Assembly (NCBI GenBank): GCA_025526935.1
Contig: JAHLKD010000073.1
Coordinates: 236,001 to 300,000, forward strand
Length of the DNA: 64,000 bases
Origin: Cladochytrium replicatum
Taxonomy: Eukaryota > Chytridiomycota > Chytridiomycetes > Cladochytriales > Cladochytriaceae
Direction: 5' to 3'
Both the position numbers and the translations under genes were made by a program. Each line of letters opens with the position of its first letter. Positions within the stretch are counted from its first letter, which is position 1. The notes below the pieces were generated by a model. It was not told the origin of the DNA and did not search any database. It saw only the letters and a list, made by a program, of their open reading frames with translations. Shown here in pieces: positions 44,609-55,516 of this stretch.

Positions 44609-45850
44609 TTAAGCAGCGCTCGCCTTCTTATCAGCTTCCCTGTACATCGCCTCAATCTTATCCACTTCCGCCGCATCTCCCAGATAGATTCCAGAGCGGG
44701 CATGAATTCCCTTGGGTAGCAAACTAAGCACCCTCTCACGTCCAGTGGACGCCTTTCCTCCCGCCGCCTCTATCAGCATCGACATTGGGAAGCCCTCATA
44801 CAGAAGCCTGAGCTTGCCGGTAGGGTACAAGAACACACCTCCGTAAAGAATCGTTCGGTGGATCTGAAATTAGACATGCTAAAGACACTGTGGAGATATC
44901 TCGATACGGTTGACATACATCAGCGACCATACTTCCAACGTAACGAGCGGAGTATGGCTCTTTTCCAGCAGGAGGGAACTTGAGGTTGTGGACATATTCT
45001 GAGATCACGCTGTCGAATTTGCTCGCGTGACCTTCGTTTACAGAGAAGATCTTCTTCTTCCCAAGTTTCATCTGTACCAAGGTTTAGTCCATAAATGAAT
45101 TGCGCCAAGTGGTCATATTTTAACTCACCGCTCGGTGGGTCAGAATGAACTCTCCGATGTTAGGATCGAGTGTGTATCCGTTGACTTCCTTCCCGTCGAT
45201 TGTGAGCACTAGTACGGTCGAGCTCCCGTACATACAGTAGCCTGCCGCGACCATCTCTGTTCCCGGCCTCAGTACATCACTCACTTTCGGTTCGTCCTCG
45301 TTATCCTTTGTATGACATCATCATCAGTTTCGTTCACCTGCTAACTCTACAAGCACTCACTATTTTGTAGATTCCAAAAATAGTCCCGATCGAAACACCG
45401 CAATCAATGTTTGAGCTCCCGTCGAGCGGGTCAAACACGACGCAGTACGAACCACGGTTCTCACCCTCCATAAAGATGGCCTCGTCGTTCTCCTCGGAAA
45501 CCAAAATTGCAGTTTTTCCGCTCCGCCGCAGCATGTTGATCATGATCTGGTTCGAGAGCACATCCAACTTCTGTTGTGCTTCACCCTGCACATTCGTTCC
45601 TCCATCGACTCCAAGCCTATCCGAAGAATGACCAGTCAGTATGCGGAGCCAATTACTTCAGAGTGCCGCTCACATACACTTTCAACAGGTCGGCCTTGCG
45701 CACGACGTTGGAGATCCATTTTGCAGCGATAGCGATTGAGGTGAGCAAGATCGTCAGATCTCCAGTAGCCTGAGCGACGCGCTGCTGCTGCGACAGGATG
45801 TGAGTAGTCAGCGGCAGGATGTCTGTGCGGGTGTCTGCTCCTTCGCTCAT
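44609..45850 (-). CDS. FBP1: Fructose-1,6-bisphosphatase
   Basis: Multi-exon gene from ATG 45850 to stop at 44609, about 330 residues as usual. Family motifs: [30 protein letters not shown] (metal-binding glutamates), [20 protein letters not shown] (metal and substrate site), [35 protein letters not shown] and [19 protein letters not shown]. The enzyme hydrolyses fructose-1,6-bisphosphate to fructose-6-phosphate, the committed step of gluconeogenesis in the cytosol. The N terminus starts with [11 protein letters not shown]. The neighbour upstream is TRP5 on the same strand, 332 bp away; no functional link is implied. Confidence 0.97.
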
Positions 45851-46181
45851 TGCTGTTCCAAGCTGTTGTATGAAATACAGGGGAAACGCGGGTTGCGGGG
45901 AGCCAAGGAGACGCGTTTTAAGTTTGGGAAGTTCACCCGGATTTTTTGCAGCTTAGAACATAGTCATGCATTTGCAAAGAAGGGACTGACGGCAAGGGAA
46001 CGGAAGGAACGGTTAATCATAAACTAGACGTAACGCATGCTTGTGCCATGCTGTGAAACTATGGACACAGCTGACGTCATATTACGCTGCTGTGGTGGGT
46101 GCACAGACTTGGCTATCCAGTCCATATATTCAACCCAATTCTTAAGCAAAAATTTCACTATCTTCTTCTTCAGGCAATGTC

Positions 46182-48862
46182 CTAATGCCCATTCACAGCA
46201 GCTGCCCCGCGCGGCATTGATCCCGCAAGATCACCTTCAAACCTCACATCCCTGCGAAGAAGTCTAAGTCTGGATAAAATCCGATTTTCAAGATGTTAGC
46301 GTACCATCCAATCTTTTCTCCAAACTTGGGCAGCGCCTCGGCGACTGAAACGACGTCCTTATCTCCGCGGCCGGAAAGACAAATCACAAGGTCCTGATCT
46401 GTGCCCATCGTTTTCGCAACATCTACTGCCTTGATAATTGCGTGCGAAGTCTCGAGAGCAGGAAGAATTCCCTCGGTTTCTGCTAAGATCCGGAATCCTT
46501 GCATCGCTTCAACATCCGTCGCAGCAATGTAAGTCGCACGACCTGAGTCCTTTAGGTGTGCGTGCTCAGGACCGACACCAGGATAATCCAGCCCCTATAA
46601 CAAGAAAATTAAGAATATGTTCATCAGAAGAAATAATTCAAACTTACGGCAGAAATAGAGTGGGTCTCCAAGATCTGCCCCTTGTCGTCCTGGAGCAAGT
46701 ACGTCCTCGTTCCGTGAAGCACACCAGGCACACCCTTCGTCAGCGTTGCAGAATGCTTGTCCGTATCCAATCCATCTCCGCCCGCTTCAACCCCAACAAT
46801 CTTCACAGTCTTATCCTCCAAGAACGGATGGAACATCCCAATAGAGTTTGAACCTCCTCCAACACAAGCCATCACACAGTCCGGAAGCTTCCCCTTCTTT
46901 TCCTGCAACTGCTTCTTCGTCTCACGCCCGATCACACTCTGGAACTCCCGGACGACCGTCGGGAAAGGGTGCGGCCCAATAGCAGATCCAATAAGGTAGT
47001 GGGTGTTCCGCACATTCGTTACCCAGTCCCTCATCGCTTCGTTGATTGCGTCCTTGAGCGTCTGCGAACCAGAAGTAACAGGCACGACCTTAGCACCCAA
47101 AAGACGGATCCTGAACACATTCAACGCCTGCCTTCGCACGTCTTCGGCTCCCATGTAAATAATACACTCTAGACCGAACTTTGCGCAGACAGTCGCAGTA
47201 GCAACACCGTGCTGCCCTGCACCAGTCTCTGCAATGATACGTGTCTTGCCGAGACGCTTTGCGAGGATGATCTGTCCCAACGCATTGTTGATCTTGTGCG
47301 AGCCGGTGTGGTTCAGGTCCTCCCGCTTCAACCAGATCCGAGCGCCACCAGCGTAGGCGGTCAGGCGGTCAGCGAATTGGAGTGGAGACGGACGACCAAT
47401 GAACGGGTAGTAGCTTCTGAATTCTTCCCAGAAGAGTGGATCATTGATAGACTTCTTATATGCAGCTTCAAACTCGCTGAGGCAGTCCACAAGGGCTTCA
47501 GGGGTGTACTGTCCACCAAAGTTCCCGAAGCGGGGCTGAATAAGGTGTTGAACTGCTTCCTATTGAGGAGATGTGCTTTAATATGAATATCGATCAGATT
47601 TGTTGGACGCAGCCCACCTCGTGTCCAACTGGCGAAACCGCCGCAGCAACGACGTTGCCCACTTCCTCGGACACAGCTGTAAAACCAGCGATTGAGTTAA
47701 TAGCACAACAAAATCAAAAATCACTGAAGAACCTACCAACCGGCCCGTTTCTGCCCGTAACATACTTGGCGTACTCACGCACATTGTGTGCGTGCTTTCC
47801 CGTATCTGACAATTATCACTTTATCTGAGAAAATAGAACTTGACTCCTGAAGTCATAACCCACTTACCAGATTTTTTGAGCTCAGAAATGATCCTGCTTC
47901 CGATCACAACACCTTCCGCAACCTTGGCCACGTTCTGGTAGTGTTCACGAGTCGCCACACCGAATCCAACCGCCAGCGGAGTGTCCTTTCGTGCAATTTG
48001 AGCACGCACGCGCTCCAGGAGAGGCGCAAGCTCCGCACTCACTGCATCACGAGCACCAGTCACACCAAGGGTGGACACGACGTAGATGAAGCTGTCGGCC
48101 ACAGTCGAGAGCAGACGAATGCGTGCGTCAGTTGTGGTTGGCGTGATCAAAGGAATGTACGAAAGCCTTTTCATAAAAATAATCCGTTAGATGCGAGATC
48201 AAATTCCTCGTCGAACAACGCACCCGTTTTCAGAGCATGCACTACGGAAACGCAGTGCTTCCTCCGGAGGCAGATCGACAACGATGAATCCGTTGACACC
48301 AACGCTCTTGCACTTCTCCATGAGCTTCGCCTCGCCGTACATCAAGAACGGGTTGTAATATCCCATGAAAACAACGGGGATCTTGAGACCTTTCGAGCGT
48401 GCTTCGCTCACGTAGCGCAGACAGTCGTCGATGTCCACCTTGTGTTGAAGTGCGACCTTATACAAACATATCCGCTTGTAAGCAAGCTCTTTCGAATAAA
48501 CCATGTTGTATTTCAATACCCAGTTGGCATCTTGGATGGTAGGTCCGTCCGCGATGGGGTCGGTAAAAGGCACACCGAGCTCGATGATATCAGTACCACC
48601 CGCCTGTAATGCAAGCATGGCATCCACAGTCACATCGGGGCTGGGAAACCCCGCCATGATGTACGCAACAAAGGCAGGTCGCGCTATCGAGTCCAGCCCG
48701 AAAACCGAGCGTCAGAAAACACGTTCTCTTGGAAATATCAAATCGCCCTCAGTCCATCGCCCCCCTCGCTGCTGTTCCATTGGCGAGTCAAGTTGCCATT
48801 CAACTGTAGTACGCACCTTCCTTTTTTGCCGAGCGGAATGCGATCGAGAGTTGTGATGCCAT
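46182..48862 (-). CDS. TRP5: Bifunctional tryptophan synthase, alpha–beta fusion
   Basis: The N-terminal alpha domain starts at ATG 48862 ([16 protein letters not shown], then an intron). It has [27 protein letters not shown] with the catalytic Glu and Asp, [37 protein letters not shown] and [11 protein letters not shown] linker leads to the beta domain: [35 protein letters not shown] (PLP lysine), [45 protein letters not shown] and [12 protein letters not shown]. The last small exon gives [12 protein letters not shown] and ends at 46182. Alpha cleaves indole-3-glycerol phosphate; beta condenses indole with serine to tryptophan. The fusion in one chain is the fungal arrangement. Confidence 0.97.
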
Positions 48863-49188
48863 GACAGGAGAGTGCTGGACAGATTGAGAAGTTGAGAACG
48901 ACACCGGCCTTCCTCCAGAGTCCTTGACGTACCTGCTTTTTTTCGCCTCGAGTGTTCCAAGAATCAAAATCAAATCTGATGACTGGTAGATCACGGGTGA
49001 AGATCCACGAGCAGTAGACTTTAAGATATTTATTGCTGTATGTTGCTTTGATCTCGATGCTTCGCTTTTGGCTAGTATAAAAAAGCGCTCGAAATAAGAG
49101 AGCCTTCACAATATACTATACTCCTTTAAAGTGCAGGGTCAATCCAAGTCTTGCCATATCACAATTAATCCACATTTCCAAGCCAACC

Positions 49189-49964
49189 ATGATGGAAAAA
49201 GTGCAGAAGAAAGGAGGAATCGCATCGGTATGCGTATTCTGTGGGCGGTAAGAGTTCAACGTTAATTTATCTTCATGAATAGTTAAATATTGAGACTGCA
49301 CAGCTCGGATGGGTCGCGTAAAATATGGCTGAGCTCATGAGATCCATTCATTTTGCTCGTTTGCTTATTCTGGCAGTATTTGTGGGAAGCGAGGAGATTA
49401 GGAAAGTTACTCGGAGAAAAGAGCTTTAATCTCGGTGGCTCGCGAGGTCTTGTAGGCCTTGACTACCTTCTGCGCCAAGACGCCGAATCAGCTCACACCT
49501 ATGGCGCAACAGTTATCGGTGCAACTCCAACTGCAATGCCAAAGATTGAAGGTTTCACTCTCTATGGCAACGCTCGCATCGTTCCAGATATGCACTCGCA
49601 AATCACTCATGAACGAACTCAGCGATGCGTTCCTGGTACTCCTCGAATGACACGGGACACTCGAGGAATTGCTTGTGCTCAGCCCACCGAAAACCGTAGG
49701 TTCAAGGCAGAGTAGGAGAAATCAGGCAGTCAAACTTCCCCCTATCTCAGAATCGTCGCTGTAGACGTCGACAGATACTATGCTCCGCTGAAAGGTAACC
49801 ATAAAGTCAAATCCATTTGTAGGATGTTCCGAGCCTCTGCTTGTCCGATTTCTCTCGCAGCACTAATTGAGAACGGTTTGCAATGCGGCTTCATCCGTGA
49901 ACCCAACAGCAAACTCGTCCAGTATGCAACGTCTGCATATGAAGCACTCGATACACTCGCATAG
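49189..49964 (+). pseudogene. Decayed LOG-family (cytokinin-activating phosphoribohydrolase) gene
   Basis: Exon 1 gives GGIASVCVFCGR and ends in a GTAAGA donor. After an acceptor near 49375 come LGKLLGEKSFNL and GGSRGLVG, with the usual VYG before GGG lost. Then, in shifting frames, YGATVIG, DAFLVLLE followed by a stop, GTLEELL (the rest of the PGGxGTxxE motif; its PGG part is destroyed), VAVDVDRYYAPLK and FIREPNSKLVQYATSAYEAL, ending at 49964. LOG enzymes release free cytokinin bases from their ribotides; the fold is shared by a wider family once called lysine decarboxylase-like. Several frame changes and the broken catalytic motif make activity unlikely. Confidence 0.75.
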
Positions 49965-50639
49965 TATCACAACCGAGTCGTGTCAACAGCTCGTTTCAAC
50001 TGGGATTGCGCAGCCGGTAGCATTGACCATCGAAGTTTACATGACAAAATCTGTTTATGTTTGAAATAAAGTCTCTTGTGAACTATTCTTCGCCCTCGTC
50101 ACAAGTTTCCCGCGTGTGTGACGCTGAGCACAATCATCAACGCACATTTGTTTATGGTGCGAACATAATATTGGATTCGCTAACTAGGATTGTTCCATGC
50201 CTAACCAGTGTTTTCTATGCTCCGGGTAGTGGCACGAACCACCAACCCTAGTCAAGCACACTTTCCTAAAAGTACGCACCAGTACTCTTTTGCACCTCAA
50301 TTGATGCAAGAAGCGAATAATTGTGGTTGAGAATTTTTAGTTTGCACAGGCCGAACAGGACGCTTGATATCTTTCGCGGTTGTAGAGACCCTGCTCCTAC
50401 TTTGGACATGGGCGGGCGGAAAATTGCTTCTCAGTTCTAGTTCGGAATATTAATATTATCACATCTGATTTGTATGCGCTAATCGGGGACCACAGAAACA
50501 GCGCGCATTCCGGTAATGTTCATGACGAGATGAGGAGAAAGAGCATGCCATTCAAACTCTAAATGCCATCCAAATAGTCTCTTGATCCTGTATAAAGCGA
50601 TTCCCATTAATCGCAACACCGACTTTGCTCCTCCATGTC

Positions 50640-51337
50640 CGACTCCACTGAAACGAAGCCAGAGAAAAAGTTCTGCATCAACAGCCGCGAACGTGATAAT
50701 CATTCATCGGGATTGGTGGACCAAGAAGTCCGATGCCGAAGTGAACAAAACAACCGAACCGACTCCACAGAAACGAAGCCAGAGCAAAAGTTCTGCCCCA
50801 ACAGCCGCGAACGTGATTATCATTCATCGGGATTGGGTGGACCAAGAAGTCCGATGCCGAAGTGAACAAAACAACCGAAGTGAACGGAACGATCGCCAAC
50901 ATCGAAACCTCTAAGTCTAAGAACAAGACAAGGATCTACATCAACACCCGTGAATGGGACCCTCCTTTTATCGGGATCGGTTTGACCAAGAAATCCGAAT
51001 CAAAAGAGAAGGAGCCGACCGAGTCCGACGCGAAGGAGAAAACGATGTTCTACGTAAACAACCGCGAACGGGAAACTCCTTTCGTCGGTAGCTGTTGGAC
51101 CAAGAAATCCGAGCCAGAAGAAAACAAACGTCGACCGAGACGGAGGAGAAGAGGATCTTCCACGTCAATAACCTTGAAGGCGTGCCTCGCTTCGTCGGAA
51201 TCTGGTGGACTGGCAACTCCAAAACCGAGGATGCAGCCGGAAGAGAGAGGATCAAACGCGCAGAGGAGAGGTCAGGGATGAATCGGAATACCTTTTTCAG
51301 CGAGTTTAGTCTTGTGAAGAGGTGTATTGCCTGGTGA
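50640..51337 (+). pseudogene. Five-unit repeat protein broken by frameshifts
   Basis: Units 1 and 2 (from 50644 and 50764) are near-identical 120-bp copies encoding TETKPE[KQ]KFC[IP]NSRERD. Units 3–5 (about 50884–51235) are diverged: KTRIYINTREWDPPFIGIG–LTKKSE, KTMFYVNNRERETPFVGSC–WTKKSE and RIFHVNNLEGVPRFVGIWWT. The shared pattern is K-x-[IFC]-[YCH]-[IV]-N-x-R-E-R-[DE]-x-P-F-[IV]-G-x-x-W-T-K-K-S. In units 1 and 2 a one-base deletion after RERD moves WTKKSDAEVNKTTE into another frame, and another shift separates units 4 and 5. I do not recognise the repeat. A living gene with programmed frameshifting is unlikely but cannot be excluded. Confidence 0.55.
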
Positions 51338-52365
51338 TCTGAAATTCAGTTCCTGTCTGATCTTCATCGCCTCCTTTAACGGTCTGAATGCTATTTAGTT
51401 TTGAGGAAGGGCCGCTTTTTTCTATGGTTTTGCATGTATGACTGAACAAGATATGCCGTTGAGGCCACTGAACATCTCCGCTCCATATTCAAACTTCGCA
51501 AAAGAAGATCCGTGGGGACAATGTCTACTTCTGGAGTAAGATCCCCTGGGATGCTATCTGTGCGAGCAATTAAGCTTTTCTGCAAATTGCTCCACAGTTT
51601 CAAGTTGTCCTGCGGTGGTCCAAGCTGTTGACCTTTTCCGGCCTGCGACTGTTGCCATCCTCCTCCAAATCTTCGGAAATATCCTGTACTAAGAAAATGT
51701 CATACGAATCGAAGTGCCAAGGTTGTTCATTTGAAGCTGTTAGCTATGTGTGACCCCAACGACAAGTGCAACCTTCACTGATGATGATAGCCAAAGTGAG
51801 CCTGCTATCACTAACTTCGCAACACCAGCGAGGAGATGCGATTGCAAATGCCGGGAATCTTTCAATTTGTAGATCACTGCTGTGGAATGCTGCATAAGAT
51901 GAACCACCTTCAAACAGGTCAACGTGAAATGCCAACACGTCCTTCGCAGTGGCATACAAAATCCTTCACTACCATTTGGTAAATTTGGTGAGCTTGAAGA
52001 ATGAAGAAAATCACTTGACTGGTCTGTAGTTCCGATTTGGCTGCGCTAGAGTGCAACAGCATAGCTAGACACTGCCCAGCCTAATGTATTAACGTACCAC
52101 ATACAACCCTTGATCAGTTTAGTTTCGTATCTGTTTCAGGATGAAATCTGTGTGGCTGACACGCAAGGTTGCCGTTAATAAAATAGATCTACAATCCAAA
52201 TTTAGACATTTTGGGTGCACAGACCAGTCAATGTCTTTCCTGATTTGGGCGTGAATTGCCTGCCGTTGCGGTGGCTGTAAATCCAAGCTTTGCGCTCCGG
52301 GCCGCTATAAATACCCCCCAGGGGAAGTCTTCGTACCCGAATTCACTTTCAAACACCTCGTCATC
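51338..52365. other. Intergenic region without a clear gene
   Basis: A minus-strand frame ending near 51744 contains DVLAFHVDLFEGG–SSYAAFHSSDLQIE, which reads like natural protein but lacks a start, a known domain and flanking exons. It may be another gene fragment. A run near 52300–52365 should hold the DOMON gene promoter. Likewise 49965–50639 holds nothing I can identify. Confidence 0.4.
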
Positions 52366-53119
52366 ATGAAGTTGTTCCCTCTCATTGCCGCCCTTATCCT
52401 TGCCTCGGTTTCGGGATCCACAGCCCAAGGAATGTGGTGCAGTAAGGGTAAGTTCGTTCACGTCGGTTTCACTTGCGCACTTGGCTGATCTCTTTCCTCT
52501 TTCAGACAAGTCAGTATGTGCCAAGGCCGTAGTCGACTCAGCAAAGAAGAACGTCACCGTCACAGTCACCAGCAGTTTCACGGGCTGGGTCGGTCTTGGT
52601 ATAGGTTCTGCGATGGCCGACGCTGACATTGTCGCTGGCTGGCCAAACGCTGCCAAAAACTATGTCGTCTCTGATCGCAGCGCGAAGGGGCACGTCCAAC
52701 CTACCGTTGACACTATTCAGGACATCAACTGGACGCGAAACCAGTCCACGTCCTCAATCACGCCTCTCGACCCCTCGCACACTGGCGTGCGCTTCACGTA
52801 CTCGCGTCAACTCATAGGTGGTTCTTCCGCATCAAAAGCAATCACTCCCGGCACAGCACAGTCGTTCATCTGGGCTGCTTCTAACCAGGCTGTAAACAAC
52901 GGCACTCTTCTTCAGCACGATGGCGCCAACAAGGGTACTTTCCAATGGGACGTTCTCCTAAGCGCCGGCAGTGCATCTGGAACCAACGGATCCTCTTCTT
53001 CAACTGGTGCTGCTTCAGGTGGCACCGGAAGTGGTGCCATCTCTGCATTCGCTGCGACCTCTGCACAGGCTGTCGGGCTTTCTCTGCTCAGCGTTATCGT
53101 TTTCGCCATGTTTGCATAA
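52366..53119 (+). CDS. Secreted DOMON-domain protein, probably GPI-anchored heme or sugar binder
   Basis: Two exons (52366–52447, 52506–53119) join in phase to 231 residues. The signal peptide is MKLFPLIAALILASVSGSTA. The DOMON (cytochrome b561/cellobiose-dehydrogenase-type) fold is shown by NVTVTVTSSFTGWVGLGIG, SAMADADIVAGW, NYVVSDRSAKGH, DINW and FTYSRQLIGG, then SFIWA. Met follows the GIG motif and could be an axial heme ligand as in CDH cytochromes; the second ligand is not certain. A Gly/Ser-rich linker leads to a hydrophobic tail (AQAVGLSLLSVIVFAMFA), typical of GPI anchoring. Extracellular DOMON proteins carry electrons or bind sugars; the exact role is open. Confidence 0.85.
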
Positions 53120-53920
53120 ACAGCTCAAACTCCTGCTTTTGGGCTACTGAGCACATGTATAGTTCGTGTTTATTAACTTGCGGCTTTAATAAGATTACTA
53201 TTTTTGGTTCTATCTTGAAAAATGGAAGAAATCAAATTTGGCAATTGAGAAAGCGCAGCCGAGTTTTGGAGGAATGAACCAAGTTGGGTATGTGGAGCGC
53301 CTTGCGGAAGTGAAAAGCGGCCATAAAACGCCGTGGCTGGATGTATGACTCGCGAGGTGTGGTCCATCAAACAGCTCGGCAACATCGTTGCATGCATCCA
53401 GCACATCAGGCGTTTGGCCCCACGGTTTTCTCCGCATCACCACTGCTAGCACTGCTAGGGATATCGTGAGGGGACAAATGACAACCAGAACGGTATGCCA
53501 TGGGATAATTACGGCGGATTTCTGCGCGAAAAACTGCGATCCGAGCTAGACGCGCCAGAAAGGCGAGTTTGATCGTGTCGATGCTTTTGTGGACTCTGGA
53601 CTCGACAAAGTCTCACCCGTGCAAGGAATTTTTCAGCTCCTTCCACGATTTTGACTCTGTCGGTGATATCTGGGACTCGATCATGGCATCAAACCTAATT
53701 TCGCGGCCCAGAACTATCGAGGGCATGTCTTATTTGGGAGCTGGGCTTGTTGCTCTCTCCGTTCCGTTTAACACACCCGATCGCCCTAAAGTCCACGACA
53801 CCGCAAAGGATTTCGTAAAGTCGAGCGAAAGCTGAGGCAGCTTTGGTTGAACGTCCAACGGCGCGGGGAGCATGATGAAAAGGATTGCAACAGCATCGAT
53901 GGACATTGGTGATGAATCGT
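53120..53920. other. Gene-poor stretch with unassigned fragments
   Basis: A plus-strand frame at 53569–53835 (for example IWDSIMASNLISR) and a minus-strand frame at 53210–53452 have no known domain. Neither has a convincing start or exon chain. Nothing else is seen. Confidence 0.35.
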
Positions 53921-54207
53921 TCTAATGATAGTGTTGCAGAACTGATACACATTGTGAATCATTTTTCAACCAGAATTCTTATTTTTCACTTTTTGGCACC
54001 TTTATTACATGAAGCGATAACAAATATACGTCTCAAAGATTGTTTCAGTGATCTGCTTTGCCGCTCTAATGGTAGTGTTGCAGACCTGATACACATTGTG
54101 AATCATTTTTCAATCAGAATTCTTTTGTTCCCTTTTTGCCACCTTTATTACATTAACCGATAACGAAATATACGTCTCAACGATTGTTTCAGTGATCTGC
54201 TTTGCCT
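53921..54207. repeat. Tandem duplication of 144 bp
   Basis: Two head-to-tail copies start at 53921 and 54065. Each runs from TCTAATG[AG]TAGTGTTGCAGA through ATACACATTGTGAATCATTT to GTTTCAGTGATCTGCTTTGC, with about 10% differences. The second copy runs into the 3' end of the FAD monooxygenase relic, so the duplication probably arose from sequence next to it. Confidence 0.9.
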
Positions 54208-54840
54208 CATCAAAAACGAGCCCCTCTTTACATCATCAGCAGCTGCCGGGACACACATCGGAAGGAATAAGGTGACCATATCTTTCGGCGAATTTGAGTT
54301 GAAGAAAAGCTTCAAGTTGTTCGCGGATTCCTGGATGCCCTCCTGGATCCTTACAAACATCTCCTTTTCGTAATCCTCCACCACAAGGCTCAAATCTGTC
54401 CCCTTGTCAATCCACTCGATTGGTTTTGCGGCTAAATCTGACGTATCCGCCATCGCCGCGTTGACTCCGTCCTTGGCGAAAGGAGACATGAGGTGGGCTG
54501 CATCAACAACGAGTGTGACCCCGGACCTGGATCTCCAAGAGTGTCCGACGGGGAGGGTGTATGTTGGTCTCAATGATTGATCTGGGATCAAAATAATCGA
54601 TCAACTACCTCAAGCTTGTGACCGACCCAGCCATCGTACAACTCCAGCAAGACAGCAATGCGGGAGTCGAGAGAGGCTTTTGTTGACGTTGTGATCTGTA
54701 CGCTAGTCTGCGATTTATGTCTCAGGCTCCAAATCAGCCCATTTGAAACCCCGCTCTTGTTGGAATCCATCATTCGAAAGAAACAGATAAATACGTGTCG
54801 CCGGGACAAAGCGTAGAAAGAGACTGATTTACAAACCATC
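54150..54840 (-). pseudogene. C-terminal remnant of an FAD-dependent monooxygenase
   Basis: Near 54530–54430 the minus strand encodes RPTYTLPVGHSWRSRSGVTL followed by VVDAAHLMSPFAKDGVN and AMADTSDLA. This is the GD-motif region of aromatic-ring or TetX-like flavin monooxygenases, where FAD ribityl is bound. The canonical GDAAH is VDAAH and the usual G[EG]GVN is KDGVN. Upstream, ALLELYDGWVG-like sequence (AVLLELYDGWVGHKLEVVD) is in the same order as in the family, but a stop separates the two. The N-terminal Rossmann motif GxGxxG is absent from the flanking DNA. It is a truncated relic. Confidence 0.7.
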
Positions 54841-55516
54841 CAATAATTTTTTTTGGAAAATCATTACTTGGAGCAATTCAACATGAAAGTGGACAAACAT
54901 GCAGCATGAACCAGGGGTAAAACTGGGTCTTCCTGTGTTCTGCCAGCCTTGTAACGTCCAACGAAGGACACCAACTTCGTTGTGATGCACTGCGAACGTT
55001 GTGATGCAGTGTGAAACGAACGCACACCAGTTCACACAAACGGTTTCCGCGGAGGTTCCTGGACTCGCGGTTCCATCGCACACTTCCCGATGAATTCTAC
55101 GCGACAGAACATCCGCCGTCGAAGTCTCATCTTTGTGATTTGCAATGTGTTCGCGCTAGCCCGTTCAACTTATGCTAAGGGCCGGGCGATTTAATCTTGC
55201 CAAGGAATCATTTGGGGTCCCAAGGCCCTTCCATAACGTTTACTAATGCTTGCCTCAATGCAGCCAAGTGGCAAGATTCCCAACCATTGGGCGGCTGTTC
55301 CACCAGCAGGCTTAATCCACAATTTATCTTCGCCATTCTTCATATTCATATGATCTCTCAACAATTAATGATGAGCTCAACTCGACCCAACTCGACCAGC
55401 AACTGTGTGCTCAGCAGGACTCCCAAATTTTCTCCAACGGTGCTCCAACCAATAAAAACGAAACTTTATTCTTGAGGCACAAAACTCTATTCCACACCGA
55501 AAATTTCCGCCTGAGG

